A program made the position numbers and the translations under genes. A DNA stretch of 64,000 nt from Flammula alnicola (taxonomy: Eukaryota > Basidiomycota > Agaricomycetes > Agaricales > Strophariaceae): contig JADNRV010000085.1 in assembly GCA_015499995.1 (NCBI GenBank), forward strand, positions 62,001 through 126,000, in the 5' to 3' direction. A model generated the notes under the pieces. That model was not told where the DNA came from. It ran no database searches and saw nothing but the letters and a program-made list of their open reading frames with translations. Positions 34,356 through 46,217 of the stretch are shown here, piece after piece. The first letter of the stretch is position 1; every line of letters begins with the position of its first letter.

Positions 34356-34660
34356 ATGAACCCTACGGCCGGGGATGATGACTGGTCACACCGGGAGAAA
34401 AAACTTCTTCCCGGTTTTCCTGGGAGTTGACAAGGAATAGGCGAATCAGGAGTTTTTCCTGGTTGTGGGACTGGTAATTTATTTACTGGGTTTTCGGGGA
34501 AATATTACGGCCAAGACTGTATCTATGCTGGGGGCTGTTGGTTGAATATATTCAGCTTATAAAGTACAATTTAATGATTCAAGTAGTGTAGTATTTAAGT
34601 GTCGAACCATGTATAACTACAGGTAACAATGTCCTAGTAAGTTAGGGCTGTCCTACCGCT

Positions 34661-37600
34661 CTATTCTGCGAATGCTTCTGCACGAGCCAACTTTCCGCTA
34701 CGGTCAATAATGACCCACCAACCTCGATCGAAAACGCGGCCGACTAAACACTGAATGGCCGCAATATCGACGACCTCTGTGCGTCCTTGTTCATTCCGGT
34801 AGTAGTGCATGTCGAGGTCGTTATGGCGCTCAATGGGACAATTCTTTATTGACGCGAGGATGACTGTTTCGGGATCGACAAGTCCAAGTTGTGGCGTAGC
34901 CGGCATGCGCACAAGTATTATCTGTCGAATTTGGCCGTAAAATGTCTTGAGTTCGAGTTTGGGCTTCCTCCGTGGTTGGTTTGTATACTTGTCGACATAT
35001 AGTTCATACTGAAACCATGTTATTACGAGGGATATCGGTGAAGGCTAAGGAACAGTACGCACTCTGACGTGGGAAGCATCGCGCCTATCCTCTGCATTGG
35101 ACTGGACAATCGCCGCAGCTCTCATGGTATCCCCGCCTCCAAGCCGGCGAAATTTCCCCCAAAATTCGACCTGTTGAGCTGAGAAGTGATGCTTGACAAT
35201 GGCGCGTGTTGTGTTATAACGAGTAGCTAGCGTGGCGACGATAATAGAGTAAAGACTGTCGGGAATATCGGGATGTTTTTGGCGCGGAAAACACAATACT
35301 GACGTGGGATCTGTCAATTGTGAAGCAATCAGAGAACAGGGATGGAAGGAATACGTGAGAAGACTTACATTCATCGAAGGCAAATTCATGAGAATTTCCT
35401 TCCTTCGGCGGCAGAAGGGCTAGCTGATCGTGAACATTGTATCGATTCTTTATCTGATCCAATTGTGCGACAGCTGTAACATATGAATCAATGTTAGCAA
35501 AAGGATGGCGACGGCTTTTAATGCAGCGCAGTAGGTGCCCGCAGAAGCGCTCCATCGGAAATGCCCAGTATGCCCACACTGGCCCCATTGCTTCGATTCC
35601 ATCAGCAATATGTAAGAGCGCATGGACTGTAAGCGGACATGCTGACACACGGTCAGGAGAATGTTGATAGTAGATTCTAAGATATGAAAATACAAGTCAG
35701 CTTTTGAGCGCATATGAAACGGAAAAAAACTGACTGTTCAAATGTTGTGACCCACTCTTGAAAACCGACTCTGACCTCCGCGATCTCGTCCTTTGTTATC
35801 TCGAACTGGAGACAAATATTTAAAAGCTTGATCAGCTTAACAAAATGCTTATAGTAAATCTCCTTTTTGAAGCGCCCCCGGAGCAGAACAGGTCCGAGAT
35901 AAAGCGCCCAAAAAGACCACGAGTCCGCCGTACAAGCAGAGGCATCTTCCGCGACATTCTGTGGTCTAGCGGTCGCATATGATGATGGTATGGTGGAACC
36001 GGAAGCTTTTGTGGCCTCTCCGATTGCCTCCCATACGCCAGGACCAAGCTCATAAGACTCGCAGCCTTCGTCCAAGCCCTTGAATCGTCCGGTCCACAAT
36101 AAGACAAGATTCTTTATCAGATTTTCCCAGATAAGGTGCATGAAGTCAAAAGGGAATGAAACCGGAAACAAAAGCGACGGGAGATGGGAAAGAAGTGGGA
36201 TTCCCTTGATTCCACACGCTTTCGCACGGCGTTGCTCCTCAGCACCATTGGGTGCAAATTGGACATGTCGAGCCTGCTCCAGAAACTCGTCATGTGTACG
36301 GAGAGGAAGATCAGCGGGGTCATAGATAGGAATCTCTGCATTGTCCCCAGGTGCCAGCACAACTGGATGGTTTGCGCGATAGAGAGGAACATAGTGGGTG
36401 GTGTTTCGGCTGTCAGGCACACGGACACCTTTGATTGTGCACATCCGACAAGGGAAGATCGCATTGTGACCCTTCATGCGCATGATCATCGATATCGCAG
36501 GAATATCTCCGAAAACGGCCACGAGATAAGCATGCAGTGAAAAGCGTTGATTTGTCGTAATGTCAAACGCTGAAACCCCGGATAAGAATTCCAGAAGTTC
36601 ATCCACAAGCGGATAGACAAATGAATCAGCATCTTTTGGCTTGAAAGGACCAGGAATAACGCCAGCGCAGAGAATGTTGTGTAAGTGGAAACGTATATCT
36701 GGCGGCAGGTTGTAGTTGAAAAGAATCAAAGGCCAGCAAGTTTGACTGCGTCGCTTAAAAGGGCAGAAGCCATCAAGCGAAAGTCCCAGCGCAATGTCGC
36801 GGTCGTCGCTGAAGAACTTGTGGTTTTGTTTAACGCCGCCAATAGTGACATATTCCTCTTTAAGTTTCTTGTAGTTGTCTCCGTCCCATATATCCGATAC
36901 GACATCCGGTTGAGGGGTGAACTTGGCGCGATATAGCATGCGCACGGCCGCCTCAGGGTTCTTGAAGGCAGCGAGGAGACGAGGGATGATCGGGGAGTAC
37001 GTGAAGGTCTTCCGAGGATGGCCAAGATGATTCTTGCGTGGTTCTTCGCAATATGGGCACTGAGTTTTGTCTGCATGTGGACCGACATAACAGATGCATG
37101 ACTTGATACAGCAGTCATACGCAACAGGCCGATAAGCGGCGAGGAACTCCACGCGAGCTCTTGTGACCTTAAGCGAAGGTATGTTGTGTCGATGGTACGT
37201 ATGCCTGATTTTCGACCAAGTCTGGTCAGATAGATGATCTTCGATTTTCAAAGCAAAAGTTCGGAGCATATCAAGGTCATCGTCTGTTAATTCTTCAGCT
37301 AGAAATTCTGAGGGTTAGTAAATGCATGGCGGGGTGAGTTTATAGGATGGATAAACATACCGAATTGAGCGATTAATCGCTCAAGATCCTCGTCTATCAA
37401 ATCCTCTTCCCCGAGACCACCGCCCATGCCCATTCCAAAATTATTCCGGTTAAAGTCAAAGTCTGAGAAATCGTCTTCGTCCAAGTCTCTCTCGTATCTA
37501 GGCGGCGCTTTTTCTTTGGGCGGTGCTTCATCCTCGGCATCGGATTCATAGTCCTCATCCTCGGCATCAGATTCATAGTCCTCAACTGTAGCCCGACGAC

Positions 37601-38006
37601 CAGACCAGGTATTATGAACAATTTCCTCTAGTTCCGGGTTATTGACTGTATCTTGAGCAGTAAAATCCAAGTCGTCGAAGTCCAAGTTATCGGCCATTGT
37701 ATCTGGTTCATGAGCAGCCCCAGGGTGCAGGTGTTCAGCCTGAGCTGTAAAGTCCGGTTGAACGAAGTCAAAACCGTCATCAGATCGTCCGGTATCGTCA
37801 TCGCTTAAGTCGCTCGAGAGATCATCTGGTATTGAGGGAGAAGGGGGATTCTGAGCCGCTGCCGCTACTGCCTGCTGAACTTGAATCCGAGTTGGAAGAT
37901 GCTTTCCGTCAAGATGACGCGCAATAGATTTCTCAGTTAAGATGTCTCCGCAGCACGGGCAAGGGCGTTTAGGAAGAGGCTTTCGCTTTCGTTTGTATGA
38001 AGACAT
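34661..38006 (-). CDS. Second Tnp2/CMC-type transposase
   Basis: Multi-exon gene from ATG at 38004-38006 to the stop at 34661. N-terminus: MSSYKRKRKPLPKRPCPCCG, a C-x2-C...H-x3-4-H-like zinc finger (CPCCGDILTEKSIARHLDGKH). An acidic repeat-bearing linker follows (EDYESDAEDEDYESDAEDE), then the Tnp2 region: CYVGPHADKTQCPYCEEPRK, ALGLSLDGFCPFKRRSQTCW with a likely catalytic Asp, NYNLPPDIRFHLHNILCAGV, HNAIFPCRMCTIKGV and FMHLIWENLIKNLVLLWTG. The C-terminal part has GPVWAYWAFPMERFCGHLLR and ends GWWVIIDRSGKLARAEAFAE. It belongs to the same superfamily as the element-1 transposase but a clearly different subfamily. The joined frame is open. I could not find convincing TIRs for its element. Confidence 0.85.
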
Positions 38007-38081
38007 GAGGTGTGATGAAGAGGTGACGAGGAGCGCTCTTTGGCATCCTGACACGTGGGAAACTAATTCTAACCCTAAGCC

Positions 38082-39440
38082 CTAAGACTTCAATCTGGGG
38101 ATGCCGCGCGGCGTAGGGGGGATGCCAGAGAGCTCGAACTTGCCGAGGAGGTTGTTGTCCTTGGTCAGCGAATGCTCGCCCTCGAAGACTTGGATCAGGA
38201 CGGCGGGTTGGTTGTCAGCGGCAGTCGAGAAGCTGTAAAGGGGAGCAATAAGCAAATGATCAGATAAGACATGAAGGAAAGCGCATACATTTCCTGAGCC
38301 GCCGCAGCCAAAGCCGCAGCCAAAGCCGCCCCCGCTATATGCAATCTACGCCTCAACCTCCTCACTTGCTGCCCATCGCTGAGGGCCCGACGTCGAGCTC
38401 GATTGGCGTGGGATGGGGTTCCTGCCGCGGTACGCAGGGGATTGCTGCCGCGTTGCTGCGTACCGCGGCTAAAAGCTGATTCTGGTCTAAAAAAGAGCAG
38501 ATCAGTAAACGAAGGCCAATGTGAAAACAAACGACGAGCCCAGGCATGAGCTCTAGCCGTCTGCACAAAAAGGGCTCACCTTCATGGGGGCATTGCAGCA
38601 GAGGAGCCATTGCCAGAGCGACATTGGCGGACTGAGTTGCGACCACTGTATTCGTGATCTATAGGCTAGCAAATGAGGGTTCGGTGTTTCGAGGAGTGCC
38701 CAGCGCTGTAGACGTACCTGGTGAACAAGAGGATTGCGGTTTCTTATCTCTTTCATAAGCTGAATCACACCATCCATAATCGAATCAGAGGTAAGTGGAG
38801 CCGGGGTAGAATGCCCAAGGTGGACGTCAAGGCCTAAAGGATGAACAGAAGAGCTCTGCCGGAACTGCGACAGAATTGTCTGGAGTATTTCAGCGGCGAT
38901 TCGGGGTTCAGGCGACGCGACAATGTCTGATACAACGGCAATGCCGTCCAGTATACGATTCGATGTTGATGTTGTTCCATGTAAAGTGCGAAGTTGATGC
39001 CACCTAACGTTGAGACATTAAGAAAATTTGCTTCGTGAAGTATGCAGACCGGCACGTACCGATGGCAACAGCTTTAATATCCGTACCAACCAATTCCTCC
39101 AGCATAGGTCCAACGCCTCTAATGCCAATGATTGGGTTGGTTATCTTCTTTGCCGTTGGTGGCCCCCTACCCCTAGGCAAGGTCTCGTAATCTTGCTCTT
39201 CTCCCACAGTCCTCCGGATGTCTATCGGACTGAGCTGCGCCCCGGAATTGCTCAACGCATGTCTTCTCTCTTCTCGCAGGGCGGCTTCGTCTTCCTCGTC
39301 CGTGTCTTCCCCGGGAAGGAAGACTTGGCGCTCATTTTCATCACTCGTTCTGGGTCGCGTGCGAGTGTCAGCAAGTAGGATCGATCCAGTATCGTCTGCG
39401 GTAAGGGCAGCAGGCTCGGTTAAGATTGCTTCTGCAAGCT
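38082..39440 (-). pseudogene. Chimeric gene fragments: bifunctional thiamine enzyme (THI6/ThiE-ThiM) joined to an Hsp70 piece
   Basis: Three segments read on the minus strand. About 39160-39255 to 39440 codes an unrecognised acidic stretch (PGEDTDEEDEAALREERRHA). Next come fragments of thiamine-phosphate synthase (ITNPIIGIRGVGPMLEEL, KAVAIG, then LRTLHGTTSTSNRILDGIAV) and the linker into hydroxyethylthiazole kinase (RNRNPLVHQ, then ITNTVVATQSANVALAM, about 38589-38655), where homology stops. Then an Ala-rich stretch, and at 38087-38232 an Hsp70 substrate-domain piece ([37 protein letters not shown]) ending in RGIPRLKS after a one-base shift. Internal introns are retained, so the pieces were copied as DNA, not cDNA. 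Catalytic cores of both thiamine enzymes are absent. Confidence 0.8.
38087..38232 (-). pseudogene. Hsp70 substrate-binding-domain fragment
   Basis: The exon translates to a near-perfect Hsp70 block ([20 protein letters not shown]). Upstream, GAAAT before the intron donor completes the EIF that precedes FSTAADNQ in Hsp70, so a native Hsp70 intron came along. After [10 protein letters not shown] a missing base turns QIEV into RLKS and a stop at 38082-38084. Confidence 0.88.
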
Positions 39441-39974
39441 AAAATGGAGTCAGAATAACAAAAATGAGCAGAAAAAGGCAAACGCGCCAAATGTATTTGC
39501 ATACTCCTCGGTACGCGACGCGCTCGTTCCCACCACGATTATTCAAACCCTGGAACCCCAGGTCTCCCATGACCTGCTGCCTCCGACACAAATGCGGGTA
39601 GAGCAAGGGTCACGAACAAAGACAGAAGTGCGGAATAGAACAAGGCGCGAGAACCCAATCGAGTTGCCTCTGCACGCTGAAAAAAATCAACGAGTGACCC
39701 GGTTCATGAATAGGGCAGTACGCACAAGAATTGGATTACACACTGGGAACAAGAATCTGGATGAGTGGACCGACGTTTCATCTGATGCATCCGGTGGCCG
39801 ACGACGAGCTAGACGGGTCATGATGGTGGTGGTTGGGAATCCTGTCACGTGGGAAACTGATTCTGTAAACAACTTGTTTTGCTCATTTCGTCTTCTCCAC
39901 TACATTCCCTCCCATCGTACTGTACTCAGCGATACCTCCGACAGTTGATACCCCAAACGAAAAACTCTTAAACT

Positions 39975-40745
39975 ATGCTCACCCATCATCTTGCGACAAG
40001 CGTGTTGATGGCTGATTTTGCATCCGATAATTGGGTCAGCTCAATTGTTGACGATTCAGAGCCCAATAGGATCCGTGAAGTAGTCAAGGAACACGAGGAT
40101 CCAGAGCTGGATAGGAATTGCGAAGTACATGAGGAACATGAGCCCGAGACGAATAACGAAGTATGTATAGCTCATCCTGGTCTCACCAAACGCTGATTTT
40201 GAATGTTTAAATCAATAGCCTGAGGCTCAGACAAGCAGCATAACCGAAACGTCAGGATTGGACACAAGAAGCGTTAAGGAACGAGTGAGTTACATCATTT
40301 CTCACTGATTTCAATGTTTGCTGATCATATCAATCGATAGGGAATTGTTTCCTGGGCCAAAAATGCAGCCAATGCTGGCATATCATCGCTTCCGCCAAGT
40401 TCTCCACCACCGCATACCCCAAAATCTACGGTTGTGCGACAGGACATCAAAATATCCCCTCTGGTTTTTGCTCCTAACGCTGCAGAAATCAGCGCGTCTC
40501 CAGATCCTGTCGCTCCTGTCGCTCTCTCCCTGCTCGAGAACACCTCTGCTCATGCTGCTGCTCCTTCCGGCCTTTCCTCATTGCCAGAATCTCCCAAAAC
40601 CTATCGTCGCAAGCAGAGTCTCATTCGGGCAGAACGCGAGATAAGAACTCTGGAGGCGATTTCCAACCGGCTCACATTCCTTTATCCCAGACGCGATCGA
40701 ATCACAAAGAAACTCGAGAAGAAACGCCATCATGACTCAAGTTAA
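39975..40745 (+). CDS. Hypothetical protein, acidic N-terminus, Ser/Pro-rich C-terminus
   Basis: Three exons inferred: about 39975-40160, a short exon around 40219-40285, and one from about 40340 to 40745. Joined protein: ...MADFASDNWVSSIVDDSEPN..., a charged Glu-rich stretch, then GIVSWAKNAANAGISSLPPS, and a C-terminal basic coiled stretch (RRKQSLIRAEREIRTLEA, DRITKKLEKKRHH). An ATG at 40008 (MADFASD) is an alternative start. I do not recognise the family and see no signal or membrane segment. It lies between the captured-fragment block and the next repeat-rich gene. Confidence 0.5.
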
Positions 40746-41220
40746 TGTCCTAATCCTGTCGTCTCATCCTTGTACGTTCTCTTTCGATTGTTCACATCCA
40801 TCGTCGTGACTCGGGTTAATTTCTTAGCATCATCCTATTCTCTGACCCGCTATCTCGCTCCTCGCCTCCCCGCTCCTGAAATCTCTTCATTGTCCACCGT
40901 CTTTCGATTTGTTTACATTGAACTAGTATTACCACAGTCTCTTTACTATTACCGATAACTTGTAGCGTTGAAAAAATGTAACTAGTAGTGTATAATAGCC
41001 AATGTAGTAGCATAGCCACCGTGATAATTTCCTTTCATAGAAATCGTCACCCTCACTTTTTCTTGTCGCTTTCCTTCCACAACCTCTGACAGCTGGCTCG
41101 TCCATCCTCCTGACTGGACCCATTTCGACATTCATACTATCTACAGACTCACTATTTTGAAGGATTCTCGACAACGCCTTACACGATCATCCATAATTTG
41201 CCTCGCCGTTTGCTAATACC

Positions 41221-42673
41221 ATGGACTCGGACGACAGTCAGCCAACCTTCGAAGAACTTTTGCAAAGAAACAAGGATCTCGAACACAAGCTCCGCAAGTA
41301 TAAAAGTGAGTTAAATTCATTCACTTAAGCATTACTGACCTATTGTCGAAGAAAAGCAGAAGGAGCAAGCAAGCGCTAACCCCGCCATCAAACCAATTAT
41401 TCGGCCGAGGGGGGAAGCAGGAAGTCGAAAGAGGGGGTTTGTTCTCTACGAGGCTATGAGAATGAGTGATTTGGAGAACGGGCCTGTTGTATATGACAGG
41501 ATGAGGGTGCGTTCATTTCATTTCATTTGTTTCTATGCTAATCTACTGTTTAGCACTATGTTCGTGCATCCTGCATCAAAGTCGGTCTCAATTCCTCAGC
41601 GTATTATAAGAATCTGGACCATGCGAAATTGGGCCAAGTCTTTCTTCTCGTATGCTTTATTTTTATTATCATTTTCCATGCTAACGAAGGTACGATAGGT
41701 TCGAAACAAATTCCCTTATCTCACAGCTGAGCGTTTTCCGCATAACTGGGCAATCGCCGATATGGTAAAGGGTTACATTGCAGGCACTCGCAAAGTCCAC
41801 AACAAGGAGATGCGTGAAGAGGCGAACGAGCAATCTCAGAAGGCGAAGGCTTCAGGAAGGATGACAGAAGACGAACAGTCGGACTCCTCTGATACTGACA
41901 AGGAGAACGTCGACCCGAGCAGCAGCACAACCCAGCTGAAGAAGCAGTCCAAAGAAGTTCACAGGTCGAATCCACGGAGCCAGAAGACCGCCACCAAACC
42001 AAGCAAACGCACCCCAGAACTTGAACCCGACGATGACGACGAGCACCTGAGCGACACCGCAGAGACCCTGAGCAGCCAGAAGGTCCTCTCCAAGAACACC
42101 AACTCGAGCAGCTGCAGCACCTCCAAATCGAAGAAGCGTAACGAGTCAAATCCAAAGAGCCAGAAGACTGTCGCCACCTCGAAGAAACGCACCGCGGACA
42201 ACAACAACGAGCATCTGAGCACCACCCAGTCGACGAAGCGCTCAAAGGAAATCAACGGGTCGAATCCACGGAGCCAGAAGACTGCCGCCAAACTGAGCAA
42301 ACACGCCGCAGAATTCGAATCCGACGATGACGACGACGGCGAGCATCTGAGCGACATGCCTCCCACCAAGAAGACTGCGAAGGAAGCCTCGACGTCGAAG
42401 AAACATCCAATGGAGGAAGAGGATGCAGAGAGCGATGTCAACGACCGCCCATGCAAGAGGCAGAAGCAGCAGTGGCCTCCTCAAGTCAGACGATCCAACC
42501 GTACCAACAAGTCGCAGTCGGTGGCTTCACAGAAGGCCCAAGTCATTCAGCCTTCCTCCGACTCGGAAAGCGACAACGAAGGCCTCGAACCACCCTCGGC
42601 AGCTCAACGAACATCTCAAACACGTACCTTGTCCGACACACGACACATCGACGACGTTAGCGATTGGGAATAG
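41221..42673 (+). CDS. Repeat-rich nuclear-type protein of an expanded Agaricomycete family
   Basis: About four exons. N-terminus MDSDDSQPTFEELLQRNKDL forms a short coiled coil. Then comes a conserved core, IIRPRGEAGSRKRGFVLYEA followed by HYVRASCIKVGLNSSAYYKN and FPYLTAERFPHNWAIADMV, which I recognise from many uncharacterised mushroom proteins. The C-terminal ~300 residues, in one exon from 41762, are low-complexity, with about three imperfect repeats of SNPRSQKTA...K(R/H)...E(D)n...EHLS and many Lys/Arg clusters, suggesting a nuclear, possibly chromatin-associated protein. Function unknown. The stop is at 42671-42673. Confidence 0.7.
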
Positions 42674-42859
42674 GTCTTCTGATTCGATGTGCCGGTTTGT
42701 ACATTTCTCATCACATCCGTAGATTTGTTGTTCCATTGTACCACTACATCCTACATACTAGATCTCATGTACATTGCTATTATTAATTCAGGATCATTTG
42801 AATGATATGTAAACTGTCCAAGCTAAGAAAATATCACCTGAATGCCAGACAAAGTAGCC

Positions 42860-43528
42860 CTAGATACGAGTGAAAAATGCCAGTAGAACCAGGAAAATAT
42901 GTATTACAGTATTAGGAGGTATTCCGTGTGAAACTAGAAGAAATGCCCAGTGAAAACCCGCCAAACGAAACCGGGAATGGTGGCCATGGCGCAGGACATT
43001 ATTCCTAGGCCACTCCCAGTTACGGAATTCCCAGTTTGACGGGGAGTACACCAAGTCACACCCCCTTTTTTCCCTGGTGAGGCCGGGAATAATTCTCAGG
43101 AGGGCGCGGTCTCTGCCCAGGAACTTTATCCGGTCTGCGGGTTCATAGTGGTATGACCCATTTGGATCCGATTCAACTTCGACCTTCGCAACACTTATTT
43201 TCCACAAGTGCGTCAACTTCAGAGCCTTGGATCTGATATGCATATAGGCCACCCAGCTGCGCGATTGCATAGCCTCGTTGGTGTCAGCTGTGCCCGGGGG
43301 TAGTGGCTCGAGTTTGTGGCCGAGTTTGGCCATAGTAGCGTTATCAAGCCAAAATCCGTACACCATGGGTGTCTGCTCTGCATCTGAACGAGTGGCGCGG
43401 ACTTTCTTCTTTTTGGATGAAGGCTGAGATGAGGGCGCCACAATGTGCACCGTCTTGACCGATGGCACGGCAGGCTCTGTCTGCACAGACTTGCTGCAGG
43501 TGGATGTGGAGGCAGTAGCTTCGTCCAT
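42860..43528 (-). CDS. Lineage-specific small protein, family copy E with divergent C-terminus
   Basis: ATG at 43526-43528 gives MDEATASTSTCSKSVQTEPA, then KTVHIVAPSSQP, a basic SKKKKVRATRSD stretch and MVYGFWLDNATMAKLGHKLE, aligning with copies A and B. The core continues to about KVEVESDPNG. After that the sequence no longer resembles copy A (no VLVVG...FGPP...WYK block) and reads through ACTGGG/CCCGG-rich sequence to a stop at 42860. The 3' part was probably replaced by an insertion, so the protein may be a chimera. A further in-frame ATG at 43594 is less likely. Confidence 0.5.
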   Translation of the reverse strand: MDEATASTSTCSKSVQTEPAVPSVKTVHIVAPSSQPSSKKKKVRATRSDAEQTPMVYGFWLDNATMAKLGHKLEPLPPGTADTNEAMQSRSWVAYMHIRSKALKLTHLWKISVAKVEVESDPNGSYHYEPADRIKFLGRDRALLRIIPGLTREKRGCDLVYSPSNWEFRNWEWPRNNVLRHGHHSRFRLAGFHWAFLLVSHGIPPNTVIHIFLVLLAFFTRI

Positions 43529-43599
43529 AATTGTGAATACTAAGTATCTATCCAAGAAAATGAGACAGGAAAAAAACCAATAAGGAGCAATCACTTACA

Positions 43600-44089
43600 G
43601 ATATGAAAGCCGGAATATCTAGGTGCTAGTGGTACAGTGTCAGTATCATTTAATTTTAAATGAATCATTGACATTATGTCGAATGAAATTGATGGTCGCG
43701 TGCTAACCACGGATCACGTGTCCGCGAATCGTTCCTGCGCAATTCAGGACGACAAAAACAAGTCAAGCGACGCCTGAAAGCGAGTGGTATTTGAAAATAA
43801 GTTTATATATACATATATAATAGTCTCTCAGTAAAACGAGCAACAAAAACTAAAAAGAACTTGAACGAGGCATAAATAAAGAAACGCCGCCTCGAGAAGG
43901 AAGAGAGGATAAGACATGCAAAGTAGAGTAGTAAACGATGAATTTTATATCAGACCAAATAATATGTTGCGATATGCCTACGTACAAACAAGAAAAGCAG
44001 CACTAAAAACAAGAAATATCCTATAGGGGTAACGAGAAAACAGTGAAGTCCTGACAGACTGTAAAACAGAAAAAAGCAGAAAAAAGCAA
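43600..44089. other. Intergenic, no supported gene
   Basis: AT-rich, with a TATATATACATATATA run near 43805. No gene seen. Confidence 0.5.
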
Positions 44090-46217
44090 TCATGCCTCGC
44101 TATACTTGATCATCGCCCACACGATGGCCAAGCTAATTCCAATGACCAGTGCAAACGCAGCGCCGACATACATCATCAGCTCGCGCGTGGCGATACTCGT
44201 GGTCTCCGCTCTCCGAGGAGCACCATTAGCAGTACCGTTCGCTGCGACGACGCCGTTCCGGATATCCTCCACGCGCTTCTTCTTCGCGAGCTGCGCGTCG
44301 AGCTCTTGCTCGCGCTGGACGACGCGTGTGCGCGGGTCGGAGGGGTCGAGCGATTGTTTTCCAGTTTCGGGGGAGTAGTTGACAAAGGAGGGGTAGTTGT
44401 GTTCGCACCAGGCTTCGATCTAGGAATGCAAGTGTTATTTATTTACTTTATTGAGAGCAAGGGAGGAGACGAGAACGGACCTTCCCACAGGCGATAGAAA
44501 TGCGGATAAAGTTGGGGTCGGATGGGATGGCTTTCGCATGGATCTTGCGCGCGTATTCTCGGAAAATGAGGCCCACTTCCCGAGGGTTGGTCGAACGCAT
44601 AATAAGCTGGAAGGAATGTGTAGGTAAGTCAACCACGTTCCATAATCCACAAAAGGAAGAAAAAAAAGTTGTGCCCACCTTCGCAGCCTCTGCCTTGCGA
44701 ATCTTGATATTCCTTTGGAACATCTCCTTGTTCATGAAACACAGCTCGAGCGTAGCAATCGCCATCGTCGCCGGGATCGCACAGAAGTTGAACACGCTTT
44801 GGTTCCTCAATATCCGGAGATAATCCAGCGCGTCCGTCGTATGTCGCAACGCGTCCAGCACCATCCCGCTCTGCGCATACGTCGCACGTCGGACGGTATC
44901 CGCATCCGTAGCGTACATCTCGTGCATCTCCTTGAAACCGTACTCCTCCCGGCCCCAGACCTCGCGCGGCCAGAAATACCGCTTCTCGTCCACGTCCTCG
45001 CGGTAGTCTCGGATGATGTTCGTCTTCTGCAGTAAGAGGCCCATGGAGTTGCTCAGCTCCAGTTGCGCGCCGAGGGTGGGCGACTCCTTCCCCGATGCAG
45101 AGAATATCCGCGATAGGCCTTCGCCGACGAGTCCGGCGACGTAGTGGCAGTAGAGGTCGTATTCGGCGACGGTTTCGAGGTAGATGGAGCCGGTTGTGGC
45201 TGCTTTGTGTGCGTAGTCGGCCATTCCGGTTTCCATCTTTTGTGTGATATCAATGATAACGTTTTTGTAACTGTAAATAGAACGAGTTAATGAGAGGTTA
45301 TTTGGGATTCAATGGGGGGACGCATGCGGTGCCCTGCCCTTATACCAATCGTGGCATGCCACAGCATATTCGATAAATGTAAAAAAATTGAAGACGTACT
45401 CGGGTAGGAGCGTATTAACTTCATCCACTACGGTGTCATATTCCACGAGGAGTTGACGGTCCTTTTCGTCAGGACCACAGCCATTATAGTTCCATCCTGG
45501 GGTCACAGTATGGACGTGGAAGGCGCGTAGTAGAGGTTGTTTGACCTCGTCAGGAATGGTCATGTCATCTTCAATCGTATCGAGTCCACGGAGAACAAGG
45601 TAGAATAGGGCAATCTAGGTGGGCAATACTTCAGCAACGAACAGCGCAAGATTAGGTTCCGGAAACGGTAAAAAGCACGACTCCTCTATCTCTCATGAAA
45701 TATGTTGGCCACCGATGCTTGAAAAAAGGAGCTCTACGTCATTGCCGTAAGCTGAACATAGAACCACGCGCGTCGCACACCACGTCGCGAACGTGGTGCT
45801 TTACGTTTTCCTTCTGCCAAATAGGAGAAGAAAAACATGAACGCATTTCGGGAGAAGACTACACTGGTGACACACAGAAGTGTGCATTGCCGGCGGTTAC
45901 AAGGCAATAGGGCTTCACAATCCCCAGACTTTGGCCAGCCATGTCGTCCTCGGACATGAAAGCAAGCTATAAAAGTGCCTACTCACAATTCTTGCGAGGT
46001 CGCCTTCCAGTTCTTTGACGACTGCCGAGAAACTCCTGCTCGTTAGATCGAGGAACTCCCAACACCGGCGCATCGACTGCCTGTCCCATCCGGATGTAGG
46101 ATGCTCCTTTAACGCGGCAATGTCCCGCTTTTGCTCATGGTACAGGTAGAACTGAACGAGGGTCCTGAACTCGAAGGGGTGTGTGAGGAGGAGAGCAAGC
46201 CAATTAGCGGCACCCAT
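44090..46217 (-). CDS. ERG9: Squalene synthase (farnesyl-diphosphate farnesyltransferase)
   Basis: Condenses two farnesyl diphosphates to squalene with NADPH, the first committed step of ergosterol synthesis, at the ER membrane. Start ATG at 46215-46217 (MGAANWLALLLTHPFEFRTL); several exons. Visible motifs: first Asp-rich motif LVLRGLDTIEDDM, the YCHYVAGLVGEGLSRIF helix, second Asp-rich motif LQKTNIIRDYREDVDEKRYF, the FCAIPATMAIATLE region, and a C-terminal membrane anchor (MMYVGAAFALVIGISLAIVW). Length and order are those of a full-length fungal enzyme, with no lesions. The first intron (45615-45986, 372 nt) is several times longer than the others in this window. Divergent from the small gene at 46382, with 164 bp between start codons. 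Confidence 0.95.

Larger units (their letters stand above)
38042..39865. repeat. Direct ~30-bp repeats flanking the captured-gene block
   Basis: 38042-38071 and 39836-39865 share CACGTGGGAAACT and ATTCT with a similar upstream ATCCTG. They bracket the chimeric thiamine/Hsp70 fragments. They may be remnants of an element end or of duplicated promoter sequence. Confidence 0.5.

Noticed and set aside
38195..38566. Single-frame 123-codon protein
   Set aside because: It is a readthrough of an intron and junctions between the thiamine-enzyme and Hsp70 fragments.
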